Assembly (NCBI GenBank): GCA_028994555.1
Contig: JARDVN010000001.1
Coordinates: forward strand, 2,356,001-2,420,000
DNA length: 64,000 nucleotides
Direction: 5' to 3'
Origin: Citrobacter amalonaticus
Lineage (GTDB): Bacteria; Pseudomonadota; Gammaproteobacteria; Enterobacterales; Enterobacteriaceae
Part shown: piece after piece, positions 12,260 to 23,144 of the stretch
How the letters are laid out: each line of letters starts with the position of its first letter
Numbering within the stretch: the stretch's first letter is position 1
Program-made: the position numbers and the translations under genes
Notes under the pieces: model-generated
What the model was told of the DNA's origin: nothing
The model's database searches: none
What the model saw: only the letters and a program-made list of their open reading frames with translations

Positions 12260-13936
12260 TCACCCCGTAACCACGTCACCCGCGGGAGGTGTTTCCAGCA
12301 GTTCCAGCATCGTTCGGGCGATTTCGCGCTCGCCCATCACGACCTGATTCGCCCCGCGTTCGGTAATGTATTCCACTTCATCGTCATAATGGGCACGGGC
12401 GATAATTTCAATATTCGGGCATTTTTCACGGGCAGAAGCGACAATTTCGCCGGCCTCATAGCCATTCGGGATCGTGAGGATTAGCCAGCGTGCGCACTCA
12501 AGATGTGCCAGAGTCATAATCTCTTCATTGGCGGCATTTCCCAGCACCGCGCGGATCCCGCGCTCGCGTAGCTCATCAACCCGGGTACGTGATGTTTCAA
12601 TCACCACCAGTGGAATGCCCGCCTTCATCAGCTTCTCACCAAGCAAACTGCCGACGCGGCCAAAGCCGACCAGCAGCGCATGATTGCAGATATCCACCGG
12701 AATTTGCTTCTCTTCTTCAATAGCCTCTTCCAGCGTCTGCTCTTCCAGCGTCTCGGTTTTTGCCAGATATTTTTCCAGCAGCGCAAACAGCACCGGGTTG
12801 AGCATTATCGACAGGATCGCTCCTGCCAGCACCAGATTCTGCCCTTCCTGCGGCAGCAGGTTCAGCGCCATCCCCAGACCGGCGAGAATAAAGGCGAATT
12901 CACCAATCTGCGCCAGGCTGGCGGCGATGGTCAGCGCGGTACGCGGCGAGTGACCAAACAGACGCACCAGGAAAAAGGCGGCGACCGACTTACCAAAGAT
13001 AATGATGGCAAGCGTTGCCAGTACGGCCAGCGGTTGTTGGATCAGAATCAGCGGATCAAACAGCATACCGACGGAGACAAAGAACAGGACGGCAAACGCG
13101 TCGCGCAGCGGCAGGGTATCGTGGGCCGCGCGGTGACTCAGTTCTGATTCGTTCAGCACCATACCGGCAAAGAACGCGCCCAGCGCGAAGGAGACATCAA
13201 ACAGTTCAACGGCGCCGAAAGCAATGCCCAGCGCCAGCGCCAGCACGGAAAGAGTAAACAGCTCGCGGGAGCCGGTTGCCGCGCTACGCGCCATAATCCA
13301 CGGCACCAGACGGCGCCCCACCAACATCATGATAGCGATAAAGGCGATAACTTTACCGATGGTCATGCCCATGTCGACCGCCAGCGAGGCGAAGCCGACG
13401 TCACCTTTTTCCACCATTCCGGCAACGGCGGGTAGCAGCACCAGCGTCAGGACCATTACCAGATCTTCAACAATCAGCCAGCCGATGGCTATCTGCCCTC
13501 GCTGACTGTCGACAAGCTGCCGTTCCTCAAGCGCACGCAGCAGCACCACGGTACTGGCGGTTGAAAGACATAAACCAAAGACGATGCCGGTCATCAACGA
13601 CCAACCCAGCACGGCGGAAAGCGCCATACCCAACAGCGTCGCCACGGCTATCTGGGCGATCGCGCCGGGAATGGCGATTGACTTTACCGCCATCAAATCC
13701 TTCAGTGAAAAGTGCAGACCGACACCGAACATCAGCAAAATAACGCCAAGTTCAGCGAGTTCCGGTGCCAGTTTAGTATCAGCGACAAAGCCTGGCGTAA
13801 AAGGACCAGCCAGAACGCCCGCTAACAGATATCCCACCAGAGGAGAAATACGCAGTTTGTTGGCAAGCATGCCGAGTATAAAAGCGAGCACAAGGCCGCC
13901 AACAATGGTGGTGATAAGCGGGGTGGCGTGATGCAT
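12260..13936 (-). CDS. ybaL: Putative cation/proton antiporter YbaL (CPA2/Kef family)
   Basis: A 558-residue inner-membrane protein. The N-terminal ~390 residues form about 12 hydrophobic segments of the Na+/H+ exchanger fold (LVGYLLAGVLAGPFTPGF, GVILLMFGVGLHFS). A TrkA-N/RCK nucleotide-binding domain follows (LLVGFGRVGSLLGEKL). The start at 13936 (MHHATPLITTIVGG) has GGAG upstream and gives the E. coli length. The transported ion is inferred from the family only. Confidence 0.93.
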   Translation of the reverse strand: MHHATPLITTIVGGLVLAFILGMLANKLRISPLVGYLLAGVLAGPFTPGFVADTKLAPELAELGVILLMFGVGLHFSLKDLMAVKSIAIPGAIAQIAVATLLGMALSAVLGWSLMTGIVFGLCLSTASTVVLLRALEERQLVDSQRGQIAIGWLIVEDLVMVLTLVLLPAVAGMVEKGDVGFASLAVDMGMTIGKVIAFIAIMMLVGRRLVPWIMARSAATGSRELFTLSVLALALGIAFGAVELFDVSFALGAFFAGMVLNESELSHRAAHDTLPLRDAFAVLFFVSVGMLFDPLILIQQPLAVLATLAIIIFGKSVAAFFLVRLFGHSPRTALTIAASLAQIGEFAFILAGLGMALNLLPQEGQNLVLAGAILSIMLNPVLFALLEKYLAKTETLEEQTLEEAIEEEKQIPVDICNHALLVGFGRVGSLLGEKLMKAGIPLVVIETSRTRVDELRERGIRAVLGNAANEEIMTLAHLECARWLILTIPNGYEAGEIVASAREKCPNIEIIARAHYDDEVEYITERGANQVVMGEREIARTMLELLETPPAGDVVTG

Positions 13937-14118
13937 TCCGTCTCCTTTGGTAGCTGATTTCCACGATTTCAGGTAATAGTTTATGACAATTTTGATTATT
14001 ATGTTTATGAATAATTGTTGAATTTTGAATAAAACTGCAATTCGAGGCGAAAAAGGCACGGATCGGAAAACGTGTGGGCTGGAGAGAGAGCAAAGGCTTA
14101 TGGCAGCAGGCGGTGAGG

Positions 14119-14143
14119 GCGGCTAAAGTTTAGCTTTAGCCGC
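14119..14143. terminator. Hairpin between fsr and ybaL
   Basis: A 10-bp perfect stem (GCGGCTAAAG / CTTTAGCCGC) begins just after the fsr stop. There is no long T-run on either side, so it is a weak or factor-assisted terminator at best. Confidence 0.5.
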
Positions 14144-14150
14144 AAGAAAT

Positions 14151-15372
14151 TCAGGATTTATGCCGGTTATCAGGCAGGAATATGGTCAGTATCCCAAGAA
14201 GTGGCAGGAAAGCACAGATTTTATAGACTAACTCGATACTGGTATGGTCTGCGATCAGACCTAATACCGCTGCTCCCAGACCACCCATTCCGAAGGCGAA
14301 ACCAAAAAACAGACCAGAAACCATGCCGATACGACCCGGGAGTAGCTCCTGTGCATACACCAGAATGGCGGAAAACGCAGAGGCGAGGATAAAACCAATG
14401 ATCACCGTTAAAATGCCGGTCCAGTGCAGCGTGGCATAAGGCAAAACTAGCGTAAACGGCGCAACACCGAGGATAGAGCCCCAAATTACATATTTTCTGC
14501 CAATCTTATCGCCTAAAGGCCCGCCGATTACCGTTCCTGCCGCTACTGCAAACAGGAAGGCAAAGAGGTGAAACTGGGCGTTTTGTACCGATAATCCGAA
14601 TTTTTGCATCAGATAAAAGGTGTAATAGCTGCTGATACTCGCCATATAGAAGTATTTGGAGAAAATCAGGATTAGCAGGACGCTGACGGCGAGGATCACC
14701 TTATTGCGCGGCAGTGGATTGATAACCGTTGCTTTTGGTTTTCCCTTGCTCATGCGATGCTGCGCAGCATACCAGCGGCTGATCTGCGCCAGCACGACAA
14801 TGGCCAGTAGCGCGGCGAGGACAAACCAGGCCACATTGCCTTTACCGTAGGGGGGCGATAATCACCGCCGCCAGCAACGGGCCAAGGGAGCTGCCGAAGT
14901 TACCGCCTACCTGGAAGATGGACTGGGCAAGACCGTGACGTCCACCCGAGGCCATACGCGCCACGCGAGAGGATTCCGGGTGAAATACTGAAGAGCCGGT
15001 GCCGACCAACGCGGCGGCCAGCAGCACGGTGGCAAAACTGCCCGCCATTGCCAGCAGCACCAGACCGCTCAGCGTAAAGCACATGCCAATCGGCAGTGAC
15101 CACGGCATTGGGTATTTGTCGGTCCAGTAGCCAACCACCGGCTGCAGCAGCGAAGAGGCCAACTGGAAGGTCAGGGTGATCATCCCTATCTGCATAAAGG
15201 TCAGTGAGAATTCGGACTGTAAGAGCGGATAGATCGCCAGAATTAACGACTGAATCATGTCATTAAGCAGGTGAGACAGGCTGATCGCGCCTAAAATGCC
15301 GAACGACGTACGGGCTTTAGCCACTGGCGCGGACGCACCAGGTGCTGGCTGGGTTTGTTCACTCATTGCCAT
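14151..15372 (-). CDS. fsr: Fosmidomycin resistance MFS efflux pump Fsr (one frameshift)
   Basis: A 12-TM major-facilitator protein of the inner membrane. In E. coli it exports fosmidomycin. The sequence matches E. coli Fsr along its length (SFGILGAISLSHLLNDMI, ELLPGRIGMVSGLFFGFAFG). The frame breaks at the G6 run at 14850-14855; with five Gs the two halves join as AAVIIAPYGKGNVAWF and the protein is 406 residues, the E. coli length. ushA lies divergently upstream. Confidence 0.93.
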
Positions 15373-15598
15373 AAAAAAGTCACTTCTGTCTGATTTGCGA
15401 TGTATGCGCTTTAGCCTTCACGCTACCCGGATGCAGCGTGAATACGGTTGCGCACAGGGGAATATCGTCATTGTGATTATTACCTGACTAACATACCTGC
15501 GGACACGGTTTGAAGGAAGTCTCAATTCTGAAAACTTATTCGACTATTATTTCAGATAATTGTAATTTCAGCCGAGTGAAGGAATCAGGGAGAGAAAC

Positions 15599-17254
15599 AT
15601 GAAATTTTTGAAACGGGGTGTGGCGCTGGCACTGTTCGCCGCATTCACGCTGGCAAGTCAGCCTGCTCAGGCTTACGAAAAAGATAAAACCTATAAAATC
15701 ACCATTCTCCATACCAACGATCATCATGGCCATTTCTGGCGCAGCGAATACGGTGAGTACGGTCTGTCGGCGCAAAAAACGCTGGTGGACGGGATTCGTC
15801 GGGAGGTGGCTGCCGAAGGCGGGAGCGTCCTGCTGCTGTCGGGCGGCGATATCAACACCGGCGTACCCGAATCGGATCTACAGGATGCTGAACCTGACTT
15901 TCGTGGGATGAACCTGATCGGTTATGACGCAATGGCGGTCGGCAACCACGAATTTGATAATCCGCTCACCGTGCTGCGCCAGCAGGAAAAATGGGCGAAG
16001 TTCCCGTTTCTCTCGGCCAACATCTATCAGAAAAGCACCGGCGAACGCCTGTTTAAACCCTGGGCGATTTTTAAACGCCAGGATTTGAAAATCGCGGTCA
16101 TCGGTCTGACCACCGATGACACGGCGAAAATCGGCAACCCTGAATTTTTCACTGATATCGAATTCCGCAAACCAGCGGAAGAGGCAAAGGTGGTCATTCA
16201 GGAACTGCAAATGAATGAAAAGCCCGACATCATGATTGCGACCACTCATATGGGCCATTATGACAATGGCAACCACGGTTCAAATGCGCCGGGCGATGTC
16301 GAAATGGCGCGGAGTCTGCCAGCGGGTGCGCTGGCGATGATTGTGGGTGGTCACTCACAGGACCCGGTGTGCATGGCTGCGGAAAACAAAAAGCAGGTCG
16401 ATTACGTTCCTGGCACACCTTGCGCGCCGGACAAACAGAACGGCATCTGGATTGTTCAGGCTCACGAATGGGGGGAAATACGTGGGCCGCGCTGACTTTG
16501 AGTTCCGCAACGGCGAGATGAAAATGGTCAACTACCAGCTAATTCCGGTAAACCTGAAGAAGAAAGTGACCTGGGAAGACGGGAAAAGTGAGCGCGTACT
16601 TTACACCCCGGAAATCGCTGAAAATGCGCAGATGCTCTCGCTGCTGTCACCGTTCCAGAATAAAGGTAAAGCCCAACTGGATGTGAAAATCGGTACGGTG
16701 AACGAACGTCTGGAGGGGGGATCGCAGCAAAGTTCGTTTCGAACAAACCAATATGGGACACCTGATTTTGGCGGCGCAAATGGCGCGTACCGGTGCGGAT
16801 TTCGGCGTCATGAGCGGCGGCGGCATTCGTGACTCGATTGACGGCGGGGATATCACCTATAAAAGCGTGCTGAAGGTTCAGCCGTTTGGCAACGTTGTCG
16901 TCTATGCCGATATGAGCGGTCAGGACGTGACAGACTACCTGACCGCTGTAGCACAGATGAAACCGGACTCCGGCGCCTATCCGCAGTTTGCCAACGTCAG
17001 CTTTGTCGCGAAAGACGGTAAGCTCAACGCTCTGAAAATTAACGGCGAACCGGTTGACCCGGCGAAAACCTACCGTATGGCGACGCTCAGTTTTAACGCC
17101 ACCGGCGGCGACGGCTATCCGCGCATTGATAACAAACCGGGGTACGTCAATACCGGTTTTATCGATGCGGAGGTGCTGAAGGAGTACATCCAAAAAAACT
17201 CACCGCTGGATGCGAACGCGTATGCGCCGAAGGGGGGAAGTCAGCTGGCAGTAA
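15599..17254 (+). CDS. ushA: Periplasmic UDP-sugar hydrolase / 5'-nucleotidase UshA (three frameshifts)
   Basis: Metallophosphoesterase plus 5'-nucleotidase C-terminal domain. The signal peptide is clear (MKFLKRGVALALFAAFTLASQPAQA). Metal-site motifs include HTNDHHGHFW, GGDIN, GNHEFDN and THMGHYDNGNHG. It hydrolyses UDP-sugars and extracellular nucleotides in the periplasm. The frame changes at three G6 runs (16470-16475, 16715-16720, 17232-17237). Trimming each to G5 gives one 550-residue protein ending PKGEVSWQ*, the exact E. coli length. Three independent +1 changes in one gene otherwise similar to its homologue point to sequencing error. Confidence 0.94.
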
Positions 17255-17264
17255 CCAGGCGGAG

Positions 17265-17351
17265 TGCCGGATGGCGGTGCGGGCACCTTATCCGGCCGAC
17301 AGGTCAGTACGGTTTCCAGGCCGGATAAGACGCGTTCGTCGCCATCCGGCA
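17265..17351. repeat. BIME between ushA and ybaK
   Basis: Inverted REP units (GCCGGATGGCGGTGC..ATCCGGCC and GGCCGGATAAGACG..GCCATCCGGC) lie in the convergent gap. Confidence 0.85.
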
Positions 17352-17362
17352 CAAATACGCAT

Positions 17363-17844
<482 letters not shown>

Positions 17845-17930
17845 AACTATTTTTCCTGGCTAAACCAAATGACAAGTCAAGCGTATCTCTGACGAATGTT
17901 CGAAATATAGTACCATCTTGCGCAATTATG

Positions 17931-17959
17931 TTGGCAGGATGCAGAGTTTGAGCGACAAT
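17931..17959 (+). promoter_or_regulatory. chiX promoter
   Basis: The -35 TTGGCA (17931-17936) and -10 GACAAT (17954-17959) are separated by 17 nt. The predicted RNA start at 17966 is 7 nt after the -10. Confidence 0.75.
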
Positions 17960-17965
17960 CGACAT

Positions 17966-18048
17966 ACACCGTCGCATTAAGCGACGGGATAATAATAATG
18001 ATGAAATTCCTCTTTGACGGGCCAATAGAAATATTGGCCACTTTTTTT
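17966..18048 (+). ncRNA. chiX: Hfq-dependent small RNA ChiX (MicM/SroB)
   Basis: An ~83-nt RNA begins ACACCGTCGC. It contains a 5' hairpin (CCGTCGC..GCGACGG), the unpaired AATAATAAT stretch, the seed GAAATTCCTCTTTGACGG, and a terminator (GGCCAATA-GAAA-TATTGGCC followed by a T-run at 18042-18048). Sequence and position between ybaK and ybaP match E. coli chiX. Known role: with Hfq it represses the chitoporin gene chiP and chb mRNA until chitosugar-induced RNA sequesters it. The seed and hairpins are seen directly; target regulation here is inferred. The small frame over it starting at 17998 is not a gene. Confidence 0.92.
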
Positions 18049-18842
18049 ACCGCATCAGCTCCACTAAATTCCCTTCTCCATAAAGGTGCAGTGCACCGAC
18101 GGCGACTACATAGCGCCCCGCCGGCAGCGCCGACAAACGTTCCCGCCAGGCGATATTGCGCTGATGCATCAGCACATCGTACAGCGACTGACTGAAGGTG
18201 TTCGGCAGAGTCAGGTGATTGTCGTACGGCGGGGAGTCAAGCCACCAGCTCATCATCTGTTGCAACAGACGGGCATTGGTATGCCAGTGCGTTAGCGTAT
18301 CCTCCAGCAGCGCCAGGCCGTTATCCGGCAGCTCACACAACAGTGCAATCTGGCTGGCAGCACCTTCCAGTTCAATCACCGGTTTTGCTGCCTTTTTTAG
18401 CCGCCTGCAACAGTTGATAATCAATACCGTACTCCGGGCGTAACCCCAACTGCTGCGCCTGCGTCGCCTGTAATACCATCGCGATTTGCCACAGCGGTTG
18501 CGTAGAGAACAGGGAAGGAGAGATCCCCAGTTCATCGGTCGCGCTATACAGATTGCGCAACTGCTCCTCGCTGATGCGTTCTTCCAGCGCGGCAAATTCG
18601 GGTAGGTCGGCAAAAGGGCTGTCATTGCCGGAGACGTCGGCTTCAACAATTAACGCATCGGCGTTGTGAAGCTTTTTGAGCAGCCTGGCAGGAAGAGGGG
18701 ACATGTCGCGGCTGCCCATATGAATGCTGCCAATCAGATGGAAATGGCGGTGGCCGGGCAATGAAACATCAATGGCGGGCCAGGTATAGCGATTGCCGGA
18801 TAACCCAGCGAAGAACGTTTTTACCCGGTAAAACAGATCCAT
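18047..18842 (-). CDS. ybaP: TraB/GumN-family protein YbaP (one frameshift)
   Basis: Corrected length is 264 residues, as in E. coli YbaP. It contains the N-terminal GSIHMGSRDMSPLP motif and a C-terminal GALHLYGEGNLVELM motif, the paired histidine motifs of the TraB/GumN family (putative metal-dependent hydrolase or protease-like fold). The frame breaks at the T6 run 18393-18398; five Ts join LLQAAKKAAKPVIELEG. No lipobox is evident. Function is unproven. Confidence 0.87.
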
Positions 18843-18903
18843 GCGGCCTCCCTAAGTCATTCCCCATGCTAGCGCGTGGTCCGGGAGTGCGCAATGTGTG
18901 AAT

Positions 18904-18992
18904 TGCCGGATGGTGGCGCTAAAGCGCCTCATCCGGCCTTGCCGTTTCACATTCACGCAGTAGGCCGGATAAGCGTCAGCGCCATCCGGCAT
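18904..18992. repeat. BIME between ybaP and copA
   Basis: Inverted REP units (GCCGGATGGTGGCGC..ATCCGGCC and GTAGGCCGGATAAGCGTC..GCCATCCGGC). Confidence 0.85.
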
Positions 18993-18995
18993 CGC

Positions 18996-21497
18996 TTACT
19001 CTTTCGGTTTAAAACGCAGCAGTCGGTTCGCGTTGCTCACCACGGTAATGGAGGAGAGCGCCATTGCCGCGCCGGCTACCACCGGGTTGAGCAGCGTTCC
19101 GGTGAACGGCCACAGGATGCCCGCCGCAACCGGGATCCCGATGCTGTTGTAAATAAACGCTCCGAGCAGGTTCTGCTTCATATTACGCAGCGTCGCGCGG
19201 GAGATGGACAGCGCATCCGCTACGCCCATCAGGCTATGACGCATCAGGGTAATTGCAGCGGTTTCAATCGCCACGTCGCTGCCACCGCCCATCGCAATCC
19301 CAACATCCGCCTGTGCCAGCGCGGGAGCGTCGTTGATGCCGTCACCGACCATCGCCACCTGGCGGCCCTGACTTTGCAGACGCTTAATGGCATCGGCCTT
19401 ACCGTCCGGCAGAACGCCGGCAATGACCTCATCAATCCCCGCTTCTTTGGCGATCGCATTAGCGGTTGTGGGGTTATCACCGGTTAGCATCACCAGACGA
19501 TAGCCAGCGCGGTGCAACCGCTGAAGGGCTGCCACGCTGTCGCTACGCAAAGGATCGCGCACGGCCAGCAGTGCCGCCGCTTTGCCATCAATTGCCAGTA
19601 GCACCGGTGTAGCGCCCTGAGAGGCCTGGGCAGACATCTCGGCTTCCAGTTCGCGGGTATCCACCTGCTGTTCGTTCAGCAGAGCCTGATTACCTAACAG
19701 CAGCGTGTGACCTTGCGCTTCGCCGCTAACGCCTAATCCCCGCAGAGTACGGAAACCATTAACCTGCGGCAGTGCCACGTCACCGGCTTTGTCGAGAATT
19801 GCCCGTGCCAGCGGGTGGCTGGAACCTTGCTCAAGCGCGGCGGCGAGGCGTAACGCCTGTGCCTCGTCGATAACGCCAACGGTCTTAACCGCCACCACCT
19901 GCGGTTTACCTTCGGTCAACGTCCCGGTTTTATCAAAGACGACCGTGTCGAGTGTGCTGGCGCGTTGCAGCGCATCGGCATCGCGTACCAATACACCAAA
20001 CTCTGCGGCACGTCCGACGCCGGAAATGATCGACATCGGTGTCGCCAGACCCAGCGCACACGGACAGGCAATAATCAGTACCGTGGTCGCAATCACCAGG
20101 GTGTAGACAATTTGTGGAGCCGGGCCGAAGAAGTACCAGATGCCCGCGCTGATCAGCGCAATCACGACCACAACCGGAACAAACACCGCGGAAATTTTAT
20201 CGGCCATCTGACCGATTTCCGGCTTACTGCTCTGCGCCTGGCGCACCATACGGATAATGCGCGACAGGGTAGTGTGGCTGCCTACCGCGCTGGCGCGGAA
20301 CAGCACGCTGCCATCCTGCACGACGGTCCCGGCATGCACGCTGTCGCCTTCCCCTTTTTGTTGCGGGATAGGTTCACCGGTGAGCATTGCTTCATCAAGC
20401 CAGGCTTCGCCCTGGGTGATTTCACCGTCAACCGGGACGCGGTCGCCGGTGGTCAGACGCAACAGCATACCTGGCTGAACCTCTGCCAGCGGTACGCTTT
20501 TTTCACCGTCTTCTGTCACCACTCGCGCCGTTGGCGGCGTGAGATCGAGTAATTTTTCCAGCGCCTTAGACGAACGCTGACGCGCGCGGGCTTCCAGCAT
20601 ATGTCCGAGGTTAATCAGACCAATGATCATCGCGCTGGCTTCATAATAAAGATGACGCGCTTCCATCGGGAACCACTGCGGCCACAGGTTAACGCTAATT
20701 GAGTACAACCAGGCGACGCCGGTCCCCAACGCGACCAGGGTGTCCATGGTGGCAGTGCCATTCATCAGGCTTTTCCACGCGCTGCGGTAAAAATGTCCAC
20801 CGGCAAACACCATCACGGCGAGCGTCGCCAGACCAATCGCCAGCCACAGGCTGCGGTTGTCGGCGGTCACCATCATGTTATCGCCCATCATTCCCCAGAC
20901 CATCACCGGCACACCCACCAGCAGGGCGACAATCGCCTGCCAGCGGAAGCGTTTCATCGTGGCGATGGCGGTTTCCTGTTGACGCTCCCGGCGTTTGATA
21001 TCATCTTCAATCGCCTCCGCGCCATAGCCGGCTTTTTCCACCGCCTGGACTAAATCGGCGGCGGACGCACTGCCCATCACCAGCGCAGTACGTTCCGCGA
21101 GATTTACCCGTGCCTGTGTGACCCCCGGGACGCTTTGCAGCGCATTCTGTACCCGGGAAACACAGCTGGCGCAGCTCATGCCGCTTAGCAGCAGCTGTTG
21201 GCTCTCATCTTCAACCGTTGCTGCCGGAAGCTCAGGAGGGACCGCTGCCAGCGCTTCCGACGGGATTGATGACTCCGTCAGCGGTTTAGCCTTTGGGTGG
21301 CTTAACTCTGCGCCGTAACCGGCTTGTTTGATGGTGTCGATAAGCGCTTCGGCGCTGGCAGTACCGGTGACATGCGCTTCGGTAACGGTGACTTCTGCTT
21401 GTTCAACGTCCGGGCGCTGTTCAAGACTCTCTTTTACGCGTTTGACGCAGTGACCGCAGGACAGGCCGTCCAGAGTCAGGTCGATAGTTTGAGACAT
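18996..21497 (-). CDS. copA: Cu(I)-exporting P1B-type ATPase CopA
   Basis: An inner-membrane pump that moves Cu(I), and in E. coli also Ag(I), from cytosol to periplasm. It has two N-terminal metal-binding domains with CxxC (GLSCGHC at ~11-17, GMSCASC at ~107-113), the membrane CPC motif [11 protein letters not shown], the phosphorylation site DKTGTLTEG, the SHPLARAI motif and MLTGDNPTT. The protein is 833 residues and intact. Start chosen at MSQTIDL (21497) as in E. coli; the preceding Met adds one residue. It is controlled by the CueR-type promoter directly upstream. Confidence 0.97.
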   Translation of the reverse strand: MSQTIDLTLDGLSCGHCVKRVKESLEQRPDVEQAEVTVTEAHVTGTASAEALIDTIKQAGYGAELSHPKAKPLTESSIPSEALAAVPPELPAATVEDESQQLLLSGMSCASCVSRVQNALQSVPGVTQARVNLAERTALVMGSASAADLVQAVEKAGYGAEAIEDDIKRRERQQETAIATMKRFRWQAIVALLVGVPVMVWGMMGDNMMVTADNRSLWLAIGLATLAVMVFAGGHFYRSAWKSLMNGTATMDTLVALGTGVAWLYSISVNLWPQWFPMEARHLYYEASAMIIGLINLGHMLEARARQRSSKALEKLLDLTPPTARVVTEDGEKSVPLAEVQPGMLLRLTTGDRVPVDGEITQGEAWLDEAMLTGEPIPQQKGEGDSVHAGTVVQDGSVLFRASAVGSHTTLSRIIRMVRQAQSSKPEIGQMADKISAVFVPVVVVIALISAGIWYFFGPAPQIVYTLVIATTVLIIACPCALGLATPMSIISGVGRAAEFGVLVRDADALQRASTLDTVVFDKTGTLTEGKPQVVAVKTVGVIDEAQALRLAAALEQGSSHPLARAILDKAGDVALPQVNGFRTLRGLGVSGEAQGHTLLLGNQALLNEQQVDTRELEAEMSAQASQGATPVLLAIDGKAAALLAVRDPLRSDSVAALQRLHRAGYRLVMLTGDNPTTANAIAKEAGIDEVIAGVLPDGKADAIKRLQSQGRQVAMVGDGINDAPALAQADVGIAMGGGSDVAIETAAITLMRHSLMGVADALSISRATLRNMKQNLLGAFIYNSIGIPVAAGILWPFTGTLLNPVVAGAAMALSSITVVSNANRLLRFKPKE

Positions 21498-21538
21498 CAT
21501 TCCACTCCTTTATAACAGGGATTAACTGACTGTGATAA

Positions 21539-21569
21539 AGGTTAAACCTTCCAGCAAGGGGAAGGTCAA
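21539..21569 (-). promoter_or_regulatory. copA promoter with CueR operator
   Basis: On the minus strand: -35 TTGACC (21564-21569), a 19-nt spacer and -10 TAACCT (21539-21544). The dyad ACCTTCC-N7-GGAAGGT (21546-21566) sits inside the spacer. The over-long 19-nt spacer with a central dyad is the MerR-family arrangement known for E. coli copA. Confidence 0.92.
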
Positions 21570-21570
21570 G
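21544..21570. repeat. 27-bp direct repeat, left copy (CueR operator)
   Basis: Identical, base for base, to 23095-23121 and in the same orientation. The copies bracket the AT-rich acyltransferase islet; see findings. Confidence 0.95.
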
Positions 21571-21744
21571 TGTTTAAATTGCTGATTGACAGGAATTTAA
21601 AATTAGCGTCCATACTTCGACAAAAGTGTCCATATTACAATGACAAAGCTGTGAGCCGATGCGTAAGTCACAACAGTGATGATTCACCATTGATGAAAGA
21701 GATGTTAACATCCACAAAAGTAATGAGATTAAACAAGAAAAATA

Positions 21745-22851
21745 ATGAAATATATACTTGAATATGGATTCTATCTTAGCATATTAATTGTGACCGTCTA
21801 TATTACATCGAGGTCTTTGGGTATTAAACCGCAAAAGCATAAGTATGCCGCTCTTGATGGTTTGCGCGGAATTTGCGCTGCTATGGTTGCCGTCTTTCAT
21901 TTATATTGGCGTGCTGGCGGGGAATCTGATTTCTATTGGTCTCTTGATTATATTGCTAGTAATATTAAAAGATCTATATATTTAACTGGTGAGTTATCTG
22001 TCGGTGTGTTTTTTTATGCTTTCTGCATTTCTATTTTTTAGAAAAGCACTTGCGGAATCATTTAATGTTAAAGATTTCGCTATTTCACGGTTTATGAGGA
22101 TATACCCACCAGTAATTGCAACGTTGTTTATAATTTACATTACAACATTTATCATGAGTGTGGGGGGGACACACTCCTGTTTGGGAATGGTTTATATCGT
22201 CACTTCCTTTTATTTTCAAGGCACCCGGAGCGGATATCAATGGTATGTCTCTTCAGATTGCCACGTCTGGTGTTTTTTGGACATTAGTGTGGGAGTTACG
22301 CCTGTACTTTGCGATACCATTTATATATATAATTATGAAAAAAATAAAGTATAAGGAAGTATTTGTCGTTTCTCTAATGGTGCTTGTCTTAGGTTATAAA
22401 TATCTCATTGGTAATGAGCAGTACTTGAGTTATATCATGTATTTTCTTGCGGGTTTTTTGGTTGCAACAATAAAAACCAACAAAAGGCCGTCAGATCTAA
22501 TATGCGTATTGTTGCTTTTTTTTAGCCTTATATTTTACCAGGCATGCTTATAACACAACAACTCCACTTTATATGTTTGTTGTGTTTTATACAATTAAGT
22601 GCGGGTGTGATTACTTTGGATTGCTAACTTCACGTCCCATTACTATGCTTGGAACATGTAGCTTTTCTCTTTATTTAATTCACGGGATTACTCAAACAAT
22701 ATCGAAACATTATTTATATAGTTATGGTGATTATATTTGGCAAATTTGCGCCATGGTTACAGCGGGTATAGTTGCGCCTGTTATGTATAAGTATGTTGAG
22801 AGTAGAAGCACTGTGTTCAAACGGCGGTACGAACAGGCAGCAAAGCAATAA
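21745..22851 (+). CDS. Membrane acyltransferase, OafA/acyltransferase-3 family (three frameshifts)
   Basis: Integral-membrane acyltransferase. The N-terminal motif KYAALDGLRGICAAMVAVFHLYWR contains the family R..H signature; many hydrophobic segments follow, including SVGVFFMLSAFLFF and FWTLVWELRLYFAIPFIY. Family members O-acylate surface polysaccharides or peptides. Frames break at T7 (22009-22015), G7 (22162-22168) and T8 (22516-22523); removing one base from each gives a single 367-residue protein. It is markedly AT-rich compared with copA, suggesting horizontal origin. The start has no strong ribosome binding site. Substrate unknown. The 174 nt between the left repeat and this start show no other gene. 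Confidence 0.82.
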
Positions 22852-23061
22852 GCTTTTCCCTTTTGCCCTGTGTTGTGTAGGCATCAGTATGCGGTCAGTA
22901 TGTTCCGCAAAACGACGCTAGCGGGCGCGGTTTAGCGCTACGCTGCACTGTTTACTGGATGCGGTGAGCTAGACTTCCCTGTGTGGAATGTCCGCATAGT
23001 GTCCTTACACTGGGACCAATACGGGTGTTTTGAGGGCGAGTTAAGTTTAAAAATACTGAAT

Positions 23062-23086
23062 TGGCGCAGTGCCTTGCGGTACTGCG
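23062..23086 (+). terminator. Possible terminator of the acyltransferase gene
   Basis: Stem GCGCAGTGCC / GGTACTGCGC with a TTGC loop, then TTCTT on the plus strand. The U-tract is weak. The rest of 22852-23094 shows no gene that I can support. Confidence 0.4.
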
Positions 23087-23094
23087 CTTCTTGA

Positions 23095-23121
23095 AAACCT
23101 TCCAGCAAGGGGAAGGTCAAG
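23095..23121. repeat. 27-bp direct repeat, right copy (orphan CueR operator)
   Basis: It contains the complete ACCTTCC-N7-GGAAGGT dyad and the TTGACC -35 on the minus strand, but the base positions equivalent to the -10 read TTCAAG, a poor hexamer. It lies 24 nt after the MgtC-like stop, and no gene starts downstream of it on that strand. Confidence 0.95.
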
Positions 23122-23144
23122 GGATTTATTGTCACCCTGTTTTT

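Noticed and set aside
16528..17193. 221-codon open frame antisense to ushA
   Set aside because: UshA motifs run through this stretch on the plus strand once the +1 runs are corrected; the antisense frame has no signature.
17998..18195. 65-codon frame starting MMKFLFDGPIEI
   Set aside because: Its first half is the chiX RNA seed and terminator, and the remainder is antisense to ybaP.
22938..23135. 65-codon minus-strand frame crossing the right CueR operator
   Set aside because: It starts upstream of the operator itself, so it could not be translated from that promoter, and it resembles no protein.
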